Positions 33,119 to 44,236 of a DNA stretch of 64,000 nt are shown here, in pieces (within the stretch, counting starts at the first letter, position 1; every line of letters starts with the position of its first letter). Made by a program: the position numbers and the translations under genes. The notes under the pieces are model-generated. The model was given only the letters and a program-made list of their open reading frames with translations. It made no database searches and was not told the origin of the DNA. Source of the DNA: Costus lasius (lineage: Eukaryota; Streptophyta; Magnoliopsida; Zingiberales; Costaceae). The stretch spans positions 43,800,596-43,864,595 of the forward strand of contig CM050454.1 in assembly GCA_027563935.2 (NCBI GenBank), read 5' to 3'.

Positions 33119-35082
33119 ATGTTCTATCTTTCTATTCTTTTATGTCTATTTGAGTTATTTGATCCATCTACTCTAGTGTGCATAGAAAATTCAGTTCTAA
33201 TAGCGGATCAGAGATCACTAAGTGACTATGCAGCCCCTAAGCCACGAGAAATACACTTTAGCATCGTCAGACCAACTATTGAAGTAGAAAATATTGAGAT
33301 TAATCCTGCCTTCTTGACCATGATTCAGCAGAACCAACTTGGAGGATATCCGATTGAAGATCCCTATCAACATTTACATCTTTTTGTTGAATATTGTGAT
33401 ACCATTAAAATTTATGGAGTTTCTGATGATGCACTAAAACTAAGACTATTTCCTTTTTCTCTTAGGGACCGAGCACGATTTTGGCTACATTCTAGGCCTA
33501 CTGGTGCATTTACTACATGGGAGCAACTGTCAAATACTTTCCTGATAAAGTACTTTCCACCAAGTAAAACTACCAATTGAGAAATCAAATCACGAGTTTT
33601 GCACAAAAAGATGGAGAATCATTCATCAAAGCATGGGAGTGGTTCAATGATTTACTACGGAAGTGCCCGCACCATAGCCTTGAAAATTGGGTTTTAATTC
33701 ATACATTTTATAATGGTTTACTTTATAATACCCGTCTAATCGTCGATGCTACTGCAGGAGGAGCCCTTATGAGCAAGACCATTGATGAAGCTTTTACCCT
33801 ATTTGAAGAAATGTCCCTGAACCATAACCAATGGGATCCTGAAGAAGAACTGCTACATTATCATCATGGTAAGGATGAAAGGGAAGAATGCCAACCCCTA
33901 ACTAAAGAGGTAAATTCTTTCAGTATAGAATCTTTTCTTGACAAATTCATGGCTAACCAAAATCAACTCATGCAAAATCAAAACAAAGAAATTGAAGAAC
34001 TTAAGGGAATGGTTAGTCAACTTGCCTCTCAAGTAGAACTCTTAACCATTCACAATAGAACTTTAGAAGATCACATGCCTAGTGAGCACTGTAATGATAT
34101 CATGACTAGAAGTGGGAAGCAACTAGGAGAACCTAAAGGGAAAGTTGTGGATAAAGAACAAGAGCTTGATGATGATTATGAAGATGAATTAGAGTTAAGA
34201 AAGTCTTCTTCACATGAGGAGTCCCAAACTTGTTTGCCACCTCAAAAAGGTGATGAACTGGATGAGAATGATAATCCTAAACCTAATTTGCCTCCTCCTT
34301 ACAAGCCACCTATACCCTTTCCTCAAAGGTTAGTTCAAAATAAACTAGACAAACAGTTTGGCAAATTCCTTAAAATCCTGAAAAAGCTTTACATTAACAT
34401 TCCATTTACTGAAGTTTTATCTCAAATGCCCACATATGCTAAATTTTTAAAAGAAATATTGTCTAATAAGAGAAAAATAGAGCACTATGGCACTGTGGCT
34501 TTAACTGAGGAATGTAGTGCTGTTATCCAAAACAAAGTGCCACCCAAATTGAAGGATCCAGGTAGTTTTTCCATACCTTGTTTTATTGGTAGTATGGCTT
34601 TTGACCGAGCCTTATATGATTTGGGGGCTAATGTAAGTCAAATGCCTTTGTCTATTTGCAGGAAACTGGACATAGGAGAGCTAAAACCCACTTCAATATC
34701 CATACAGCTCGCCGATCGTTCAGTTAAATATCCTGCAGGGATTCTTGAAGATGTGCCCATTCAAGTAGGTAAATATTTCATTCCAGCAGATTTCGTAGTT
34801 CTAGAGATGGAGGAAGATGCAAAAATCCCTATTATACTTGGTAGACCGTTTTTAGCCACAACAGGAGCATTTATTGATGTAAAAAATGGCAAGCTTACAT
34901 TTAACATTGGGGATGATAGAATTGAGTTTGACTTGCATGAAGCCATGAAAAACCCCTCAAATTCTGAATCTTGTTGTAGTATACATGATGTAGATGATAA
35001 TATTTATGATCTTAATAATTTGTTTGTTGAACTCTCTGAATATGATTCTGACTCTGTACTTGATGAAGAAACCAATTCTTAA
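33119..35082 (+). pseudogene. Ath-3 gag-protease with one frameshift
   Basis: The ATG at 33119 is in frame, but the Athila gag start (MGDQRSL in Ath-2) reads IADQRSL here, with ATA at 33200. Gag core LRLFPFSLRDRARFWLHS lies at about 33440-33490. A frameshift at about 33577 separates the first part from a 501-codon frame ending at 35082. That frame holds the rest of gag, a predicted coiled coil (QNQLMQNQNKEIEELKGMV), a proline-rich linker and a protease with DLGANVSQMP near 34620 and ILGRPFLATTG near 34840. The zinc-knuckle region seen in Ath-2 is absent. The C-terminus is acidic. Confidence 0.88.
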
Positions 35083-35295
35083 AATGATAAATTTTTAGAT
35101 TGCAATGCTTGTGATAAAGAAGAAAAGACTCCAAAAATCGAACTTAAGGTTTTACCTGATAACCTTCGCTATGAGTTTCTTGGTCCTGATTCTACTTACC
35201 CCCGTTATTGTTGATGTACAGTTAGAAAAAAGGGAGACAGATTTGCTTCTCAAGGAATTAAGAATTCATAGAAAGGTAATTGGGTACTCAATTGA
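35083..35295 (+). pseudogene. Ath-3 pol, N-terminal part
   Basis: The frame starting near 35102 encodes the pre-RT linker with NLRYEFLG and KVIGYSI, and it includes an indel near 35200. It is cut by Tek-3 at 35295. The ORF at 35105-35323 in another frame is a shadow. Confidence 0.75.
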
Positions 35296-37519
35296 TGTTA
35301 TAACCCAGATTTTTGAAAAATAATTTTAGAAAATGCAGATTTTTGTTTCAGGATTTTTATGTGATTTTTCTGGAATTTTTCAGAATTTATTTGAGATAAA
35401 ATAATTGTGTTAGGGTTAAAAAGGTATTTTTGCACTCGCGGGGGCTCGAACCCGCGTCGCGCTTTAGTCGCTGGCTTAGCCGAACCACTGAGCTAGTTTG
35501 TATTTTTAGTAGTAAACCGCGTGTATTTAATTTGGTTCCATGTTTTGGTTTTGTTTTGGCGACGAGTCGAATCGTCGTCGTCTCCGAACTTCACGGTGAC
35601 TGAGTCGCCGCCGCGCCCTTGCTATTTTTGGACGCGCTTCATGTCTATTTAAGGGGGCTTCTGTTCGCCCTAGTCCACCGTCAAACTTAGAGGAGTATCG
35701 AGCCGCAACGCGCCGTCAGGAGAAGGAAATCAGAGCTTGAAGGAGTTCGCCGGAGTTGCAGCCGTTTTCACCCTTTGTGCAGCCGGCGACAACGATATCT
35801 CTGTTCTGGGCTACGATACAGCTTCGTAGCAAGGTATGTGTGCTTCCTAGAAGTTTTGGTAAAGTTTCGCTTCGGTTTAGATGGGTTTTGGTGTGTCGAC
35901 GGCAGCGGCGCCACTGTCGATTCTAGCGGCTGCTACGAGGGCTTCGACCGTGTGTCGAAAGCTCGCCGCAGCTAGCAGTGGAGCTCGTCGGCGATGTCAA
36001 AAGCTGTCTGGTGAAATCTGGAGGCGAACGGACGCTCGACGGGCTCTCAGGAGCTCATCGGCGAAAGCGACAGACGCAAGTCCAGCCGCCTTGCACGGCA
36101 GCGATGGGGCTGCGCGAGCGAGCGGCCGGTTCGGTCTGATTTTAGGTTTTGGGCTTGGTTTATTTGAAATAAACCGCTCAGCTGAGTTTTGAAATCGATT
36201 TGAACCAGTTCAACAGATTGGGTGGTTCAATTTCGATTTCGGCCCAGCACTTGTATTCTGACCGGTTCGACCCTAATCCGGTTGAATCTAGGCCGGTTCA
36301 GGTAAACATTGGAAAGCTTATGAAAATGCCTACCCAATGGTATCCTGTGTGTCCTTAGATGACTCGTATATGTTGTGTAATTTAGGTTTTAATTGTCAGT
36401 TTGCTTTGGTTCAGGTCGAATCTGACCAGTTCACTGCAATCCTAAGCGGTTCAGTGGATTCTGTGTCCGGTTCCCTAGATCCAAGGTTGGTTCCCTAAGT
36501 TTTGGGACATTCTCTATCTGTTGGTGGTCTCTGTTTTTAAGTTTGAATCTTATTTGATAGAGTTCATGTACAAATTTTTATTTCAGACTAAATGATCCAT
36601 TGTTCGGCTTGCGTTGTTTGATAACGGTTCATTGGTTTTTCAAAGGTAAGACCTCAAACCAGATTTCTGTAGTTAAAGACTTGTTATTCTTATTCCCATT
36701 GACTTAAAAAGAACAGTATCCTATACATATCGATGATAATGCTATATCAGCTTTCTGTTTATATACCAGTCAAGTTCAAAGTATGTTATTTGTTTTAGTA
36801 TCCACGTTGTAGATAGTATTTTCTAGTATCCACGTTTGTGGATAGTGAGCACATACCCAGTAGTATCCACTATGTGGACAGACCGGGGTCCCAAGTTAGC
36901 ATGCACCGGGATTCGTGACGCATGGTAGCGCGTGTGTTCACCATGTAAGGTGAATGATTCACCTTATCATGCGTATTCGGGGTGACGACCCCACAAGCCA
37001 GTAGGTATTGCTCCTAGTGTTTACTTGCATAATATTTTGATCTTGTATAAATCAATTGATTCAATTCCTTCAGTTGCAATTCAGTTTACAGTTTTCAGTA
37101 TTCAGTTTGTTATAATCTTATTGTTCCTGCTTTTTGCTAGTTTCTTCCTCCTTTGGTTCTAAGGGGTTACCCTTTCTTCTAGGGAGAGGCTTGCTTAGCA
37201 TTTATTTGCTAACCCGGGAGGGATGTTTCTGTAGTTGCAGTTCAGGAGGAGTTAGATCGTCCAGCAAATCCCCGCAAGCGCAGTTACGCTTGAAGTGCTT
37301 TAGGAGGCAAGAGAATCCATGAAATAGTTGTTAGAGTTTAGTTGTTAGTTATTTTTGTTATTCCTAAAAAGCTAAAGTGTTAGCTAGTTGAATCAGTTGT
37401 ACACCTTTTACTATTGGATATGTTTTCTTAGATTTGAGTTAATAATAAAAAGACATGTTTTCTTCCGCTCTTCTTGGATTTAGATTATTTATCTTTAACT
37501 GCTTTATGGAGGTGTAACA
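35296..37519 (+). mobile_element. Tek-3: Tekay-like solo LTR (2224 bp)
   Basis: Flanked by ATTGA at 35291-35295 and 37520-37524. It starts TGTTATAACCC and ends GGTGTAACA. It shares GACCGGGGTCC and the nearby LTR layout with Tek-2. A tRNA-like A-box/B-box pair lies on the minus strand at 35435-35500, and three small hairpins at 36799-36880. The GC-rich ORFs at 35775-36192 have no domain. No internal region, so it is a solo LTR. Confidence 0.92.
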
Positions 37520-40287
37520 ATTGATGACTTGAAAGGAATTAACCCCTCTTTTTGTATGCACAGGATCCTGATGGAAGAAGAGCACAAACCACATGCAGAT
37601 TTCCAAAGAAGACTAAACCCTTCCATGAAAGAAGTTGTAAAGAAAGAGGTTCTAAAATTACTTGATGCAGGTATTATCTATCCTATCTCTGATAGCAAAT
37701 GGGTAAGTCTTACACATTGTGTTCCGAAGAAAGGAGGGGTAACTGTCATGAAAAACAAAGATTATGAATTGATTCCTATTAGAACTATCACCAGTTGGCG
37801 CATGTGCATAGATTATAGAAAACTGAATGCTGCCACTAGGAAAGACCACTTCCCTTTACCTTTCATTGATCAGATGGTTGAAAGATTGGCAAACCATTCC
37901 CACTTTTGCTTTTTAGATGGATACTCTGGTTTTCTTCAAATTCCTATACATCCTGATGATCAAGATAAAACTACTTTCACATGCCTGTATGGAACTTTTG
38001 CATATAGGAGAATGCCCTTTGGTTTATGTAATGCTCCTTCTACATTTCAAAGATGCATGATGGCTATCTTTTCTGATTTTATTGAAGACTTTATGGATGT
38101 ATTTATGGATGATTTCTCTATATATGGCTCTTCTTTTGATGTCTGTTTGGCTAATTTATCTCGGGTTTTGCAGAGGTGTGAAGAAACTAACCTTGTGCTT
38201 AATTGGGAAAAATGTCATTTCATGGTTAAGCAAGGTATAGTTTTGGGGCATTTGATTTCTGAAAGAGGAATTGAAGTTAACAAAGCCAAAATTGAAGTGA
38301 TAGAGAGATTGGAGCCACCCACCACAGTGAAGGAGATCCGAAGCTTCCTAGGACATGCAGGATTCTACCGGCGATTCATTAAGGATTTCTCTAAACTTGC
38401 TAGATCTCTTATAAATTTACTTTGCAAAGATGTAAAATTTTCTTTTGATGAGAATTGTTTATTTGCTTTTCAGGAATTAAAGAAGGCTTAGGTTTCAGCA
38501 CCTATCATTCAGCCCCCAGATTGGAATTTACCCTTTGAGCTCATGTGTGATGCCAGTGATTATGCAATTGGAGCAGTTTTAGGGCAGAGAAAAGATAAAA
38601 AGCCTTATGTGATCCATTATGCTAGTAGGACCTTGGATGAAACACAAAGGAATTACACTACCACTGAAAAGGAACTTTTAGCTATTGTATTTGCTTTTGA
38701 TAAATTTAGATCATACTTGATTAACTCCAAAGTGGTAGTGTACACTGACCATGCAGCTGTGAAATACTTAATGCAGAAAAAGGATAGCAAACCACAATTA
38801 CTCAGATGGATTTTACTCTTGCAAGAATTTGATTTGGAAATTAAAGATAAGAAGGGATCAGAAAACTTTGTTGCAGATCATATTTCAAGGAGAATGGTAG
38901 ATACTGAAAGGAATGATGAGATCAATGATTCCTTCCCTAAAGAACAACTCTTAACCATTGAACAAATCAGAACCACTTGGTACGCTGACATAGTAAATTA
39001 CCTTGTTGCTAATGTTTTTCCTCCTGATTTGAGCTACCAAAAAAGGAAGAGATTCTTGGCTGAGGTAAAACACTATTTTTGGGATGAGCCTTATGTGTTT
39101 AGGAGATGTGCAGATGGTGTTTTTAGAAGATGTGTGCCTGAAGAGGAGATCACAGATATATTGTATCAATGCCATGGATCTTCTTATGGTGGTCATGCCG
39201 GTACTAAAAAGACTACTTATAAAGTGCTACAATTAGGATTTTATTGGCCCATAATTTTCAAAGATGCTAGAAACTTTGTGTTATCTTGTGATAGATGTCA
39301 AAAAATAGGGAACATTAATAGAAGACATGAGATGCCACTGTCCAATATTCTTGAGGTTAAGATATTTGATGTTTGGGGGATTGACTTCATGGGACCTTTC
39401 CCATCTTTAGGAGGTAATAAGTTCATTCTGGTGGTAGTTGACTATGTTTCAAAATGGGTTGAAGCTCCTGCTTCACCTACAAATGATTCAAGAGTTGTTG
39501 TTAAATTGTTCAAAAAGATTATATTTCCAAGGTATGGGACCCCATGGGTAGTAATCAGTGATGGAGGCTCGCAGTTCATAGAACACAAATTTTCAACCTT
39601 ACTTAGAAAATATGGGATAAATCATAGAGTTGCAACACCATATCACCCTCAAACAAGTGGACAAGTTGAGATATCGAATAGAGAGATCAAGGGAATTTTA
39701 GAAAAGACTGTATCGCATACTAGGAAAGATTGGGCATTCAAACTTGATGATGCTTTGTGGGCTTACCGGACTGCTTTCAAAACACCAATAGGTATGTCTC
39801 CATTTCAATTGATTTATGGAAAATATGTCACCTACCTGTAGAACTAGAACATAAGGCGTATTGGGCAATCAAGATGTTGAATTTCGATTTGAAGAATGCG
39901 GGTGAAAAACGGATATTACAATTGAATGAGCTAGATGAGATTAGACTCTCTGCATATGAAAATGCAAAAATTTACAAGGAGAGGACTAAAAGATGGCATG
40001 ATCGACATATTTTTAGGAGAGATTTTCAACCAGGTGACTTTGTTCTTTTATTCAATTCTAGATTGAGACTTTTCCTTGGAAAACTTAAGTCTCGATGGTC
40101 TGGGCCCTTTCAGGTAAAAAAGGCTTATCCTTACGGAGCCGTGGATATATGGAGTGAGGAAACAGGAGAATTCAAGGTTAACGATCAGAGGCTGAAGCAC
40201 TATTATCAAGAAGAGCGAATTGAAGAAAATGAGAGTTTTTACTTAGATGAACCACGATCAAATCCGAGGGCAAAAGGGTCAAGCTAA
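37520..40287 (+). pseudogene. Ath-3 pol: RT, RNase H, integrase
   Basis: Continues the frame interrupted by Tek-3. RT spans about 37550-38300 with YPISDSKWVS and FMDDFSIYG (FMDD at about 38101-38114). An in-frame TAG lies at 38489-38491. RNase H follows with [15 protein letters not shown] and [11 protein letters not shown]. Integrase has its zinc finger around 39170-39310 ([15 protein letters not shown]) and catalytic D (IDFMGPF), D (ISDGGSQF) and E (GQVEISNRE). A frameshift near 39825 moves the last about 150 codons ([13 protein letters not shown] to the TAA at 40287) to another frame. One stop and one frameshift in 2.7 kb mean fairly recent decay. Confidence 0.92.
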
Positions 40288-41549
40288 TGACCTTTAAATT
40301 AGTGCTTCTTGGGAGGCAACCCAAGCTTTCTAACTTTAGTTCACTTCCTCTTATTTACATTTATCTTAGTTTTATCTTAGAACTAATTTTTATTTTTCTT
40401 TTTGAAGGTAAAAAGGAGTGAGAAGGAGAGAGAGAAAGAAGAGAAAGAGGACCCAACGGCTAGGATTGGTAGAATTTTGTAAGTATCCCCTTCATTTCAC
40501 TTTTTGTATCTCATCATTGATTCATGTTTTTGTGTCCACCACCGCTACTTCACTTTTATAGACATGAGGATATTGATCTTTAATATTTTTATGATGATGA
40601 ATATATTCTTGATATGAATGATTTATGGCTTTGATCAACTTTTGAGATTATTGTATATGACTTGTTGATGATTGATGTTGATGAGTAAATTCAAAATTGA
40701 AATTAGAATTAGACCTATCATGTCAAATTTATTTCTTTTATACATATCTACTTTTGAAGCTTTTCATTGATTGATAAGTGAGATTTTAGGGAGATATGTT
40801 GTTTGAAAATTTTGGTTTAAGAGTGAAGCTACTTTTTGAATAAAATTAGCATACGAGTATGAATTTTTGAATTGATGTCAATTGATTAATCTAATTGAGG
40901 TTTTGTTTATTTTACTATTTGTTGGGAAGAAAGAATCCAAAATCCACAAAAATAGTGAGAGACTCCCCTACTTGGCACAATGTAAAATTGACAATGGTAC
41001 CAAAGGACATGGGTTGAAGTCTGAAAAACAAAAAGATAATAGAGAAAAATCTATTCACATTGACTCCACTGTCTTTGGAAAAATCCTTTCTACTGAAAAG
41101 ACATGAGTTCTATTACATTGACTATGTGGTCAGTGTACTCTAACCTCGTCACCAGAAAAAATGTGGTAATCAAGTTAGAGAATGTGAATGATGCAAAAAA
41201 AAAAATTTAGGGGAGAGAAAAAGAATTGAGTGGAAAAAGATTTTGGATATCCTATTCCTGTAAACAAAAGTATGATAAATTTAAACTGAAAATTGGATGA
41301 AGTCTTGAGATTGAAATTCTTTCTTTTTTGCAAGTTTTGAAATTTTATTTGACTAAGTTGTGGATCTTAAGAATTGGATTTAGAAGATGATATATCTGTT
41401 TAAAATTTTATGATTCTATTGATGAGAATTTTTCATTAGTGATTGTGTGTTAGAAGTTTATTTTTCATGAGAAAGTCTACGTCTATGACCATTTTTGAAG
41501 ATTTCTTGGTTTTTGCTTGAGGACAAGCAAGGTTTGAGCCTTATGTATT
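40288..41549 (+). other. Ath-3 region between pol and 3' LTR
   Basis: Begins with TTCTTGGGAGGCAACCCAAGC, a block usual after Athila/Tat pol. I find no env-like ORF here, and the ORF at 40882-41106 has no domain. A purine-rich run near 41200-41235 and the block GCTTGAGGACAAGCAAGG near 41516 lead into the LTR; one of them likely serves in plus-strand priming. Confidence 0.65.
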
Positions 41550-43462
41550 TGATGACACCGAAATTTATAGTAAATTTTGTGCCATTTTATTGGTATTTTT
41601 GTGTCATATTCATAGACTTTGCTTATTTTTATGCCTTTATTATCAATATTTGCGGAATCTACACTCTTTTCTGTTTTTGATGATTTTCAGGTAAAAAGGC
41701 ATGTTTTTCAGTCGATTTCAAGCAATCCAGATGCATAATTGAATTCACAACATCAAGAGGAGATCACACGTCAAATTTCAGAAGAATTGGAGCTTCAGAG
41801 AAAATTACGGCAACCCCAGTATGGAGTTTACAGTACCGTAATTTGACTGCACACGCAGAACAAAATTACGGTACTGCCGTAATTCCCGCGAGGTGCCATA
41901 ATTTGGAGTTTTCCTGGACAGAGAAATTTTGCGAGATTACGGCACAGTCGTAAAAATCTTTACGGTGCCATATTTTAGAGCGTTTTTGGACAGAGGCTAG
42001 ATGATGTTTACGGTACCCGCCATAAACGAATTTACGGTACTGTAATGCGGGTCGATTTTCCACCAGAAGGATTGCTGACATTACAGCACCGCCGTAAACG
42101 ACTTCATGGTACCGTAATTCCGGAAGATTTCAACCCGCGAGTTCGCTGTCCAGATTACGGCACAGCCGTAAAATCCATTAGGGCCGTAATTACAACCCAG
42201 TTCGCGATTTTCCCGGTCAACTCCGAAGCCCGATTTTTGCGTAGATGATTGCGATCGATCCAGGCCATTGAATAGGATGCTGTAAGAAGCAAAAGGGAGC
42301 TTATCGACCAGAGGAAGAGAAAAAAAATGAAAAGCCCTAATTTCATCCACCACACAGAGAGAAATCAAGTTTCGCGCGTCGCCCTAGGGTTCGCTGCCGA
42401 GAAGCGTACAGGCTATCTCCGGTCGCAAAATTTGGGTGGAAGCTACGCATAGAGGAGGAGAAGGTGGCCCAGAAGTTTCAGCGCGAAAGGAGATCAGACG
42501 GAGGAGAAATCAACATAAAACCGAGCGCCGCCGCTGTTGTGCCCAGATTACGGCCGTAAACTTCTTTACCACTGTACCGTAATTTCTGTTTTCTTCTTCC
42601 TTTCGATTTTCTTCAACATGGATTATTGTAATCTTCCCTCTATGATAGCTTAAACTTATTTTGGGACATGGGGGAGTAATTCACTTGAATTTTTAATGAC
42701 TAGATGATTATTTTTCATTATTTCGTCATGTTTAATCTTAGCATGATGATTTTACTCATGTGATAATTTATCTTTGACTCGCTTTAGATCCATATTATTT
42801 TGCATGTTTTAGAGTTTTTGCAATAGACTGAAAAGTAATTTGCTTGAGAACTTGGAACCATAGAATTGCATGTTAGGAACTTTCTTAGATTAGTTCTTAC
42901 TTGTTTGATTCTAGTGGATTAATTGCCATGATAATGATATGAATATAAAGGTCGAGTCTAAGTTATCCAACATGGAGATCTTGTGCGAAAGCAAAGATCG
43001 GAACATTGGGGAACCATGAGTAAAACTAGTATCGAGACTCGGATGCACGAAAGTGATCTTTGAATTCTTTGATTGATGATTTATTTACCTACAGCATTGG
43101 GACAAATCTTGCGCAAAAGCTCTATTCATGTCTAGTCATAGAAATTAAGGTGAATGAAACACTAGTCCCAACTTCTCTCTCTGATATTTTCGTTCTAGTT
43201 TTCGATTGCCCGTTTTTGCTATTTCGATTGCCTAGATAGTAAGAAATCAACTATTCGGTACTCAACAACATAGGTCTCTGTGGGTTCGATATCTATTTTA
43301 TTACTTCGTGTATCCGTGCACTTGCGGAGATAACAACAAGCCTGGTGACACAACAAGTTTTTGGAGCCGTGTCAGGGAGTGACAACGTCCCTGTGCGCCA
43401 AACAAGGTTTTGGCTGCGACATCAAAAATAAGTTCTGTTTACCTACTTGTCAGGATACAACA
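41550..43462 (+). repeat. Ath-3 3' LTR (1913 bp)
   Basis: Starts TGATGACACCGAAATTTATAG and ends GGATACAACA. Palindromic modules with TTACGG/CCGTAA arms lie at about 41805-42200 and 42545-42585. Its right flank GAAGT runs directly into Athila pol sequence. The antisense ORFs at 41866-42368 have no domain. Confidence 0.87.
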
Positions 43463-44236
43463 GAAGTAGATAGGGCAAAGGTGGAGGTGATTGAGAAATT
43501 GCCACCACCATCTTCTATTAAGGAATTATGAGTTTTCTTGGTCATGCTAGTTTTTATAGACTCTTTGTTAAAAATTTCTCAAAAATTGCTAGACCTCTTA
43601 CTTTATTACTCGGTAAGGATGTTCCTTTTATTTTTGATGAGAATTGTATGATTGCTTTTCAGAAACTCAAAAAGGCTCTTACCACAGCACCAATAATTCG
43701 ACCGCTTGACAGGTCACTTCCCTTTGAGCTGATGTGTGATGCTAGCGACCATGCCATAGGTGCTATTCTTGGATAATGCAAGGAGAAGAAGTTGCACGCT
43801 ATATATTATGCGAGCCGGACATTGGACGACACACAGATCAATTATGCAACCACGAAGAAGGAGTTTCTAGCTATTATTTTTGCATTCAATAAATTTAGAT
43901 CTTATCTTATTGACTCTAAATTAGTTATTTACATAGATCATGCAGCCATCAGGTATCTTATGAGTAAGAAAGATTCGAAGCCAAGGTTGATCAGATGGAT
44001 CCCTCTGTAACAAGAATTCGACTTGGAGATCAAGGATAAAAAGGGTGCGGAAAACTATGTTGCTGATCATTTGTCGCACCTTGTTCAGGAAGATGGAGTG
44101 CAGAATCTGTTACTGAGCATGAGATTGATGACGCCTTTCCTGACGAGCATCTCTGTGCTATCGCAAAGATTGATGATCTGTGGTACGCTGATTTTGTAAA
44201 TTATTTGATGTCTGATATTTTACCTGCTGACTTAAA
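43463..44236 (+). pseudogene. Athila RT-end and RNase H remnant, probably Ath-2
   Basis: Starts EVDRAKVEVIEKLPPP, the end of RT, followed by FLGHASFYRLF with a stop just before it. RNase H follows with LMCDASDHAIGAILG, then a stop, then [21 protein letters not shown] and [10 protein letters not shown]. At least four stops are present. The fragment resumes Athila pol about where Ath-3 inserted and ends where Cop-B1 begins. Assignment to Ath-2 is inferred from position. Confidence 0.8.

Noticed and set aside
35435..35510. A genuine tRNA gene
   Set aside because: A-box and T-arm are present but acceptor arms do not pair and no clear anticodon stem is seen.
35775..36192. GC-rich ORFs of 66 and 103 codons
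   Set aside because: Inside the Tek-3 solo LTR with exact target duplication. Composition of the LTR leader explains the open frames.
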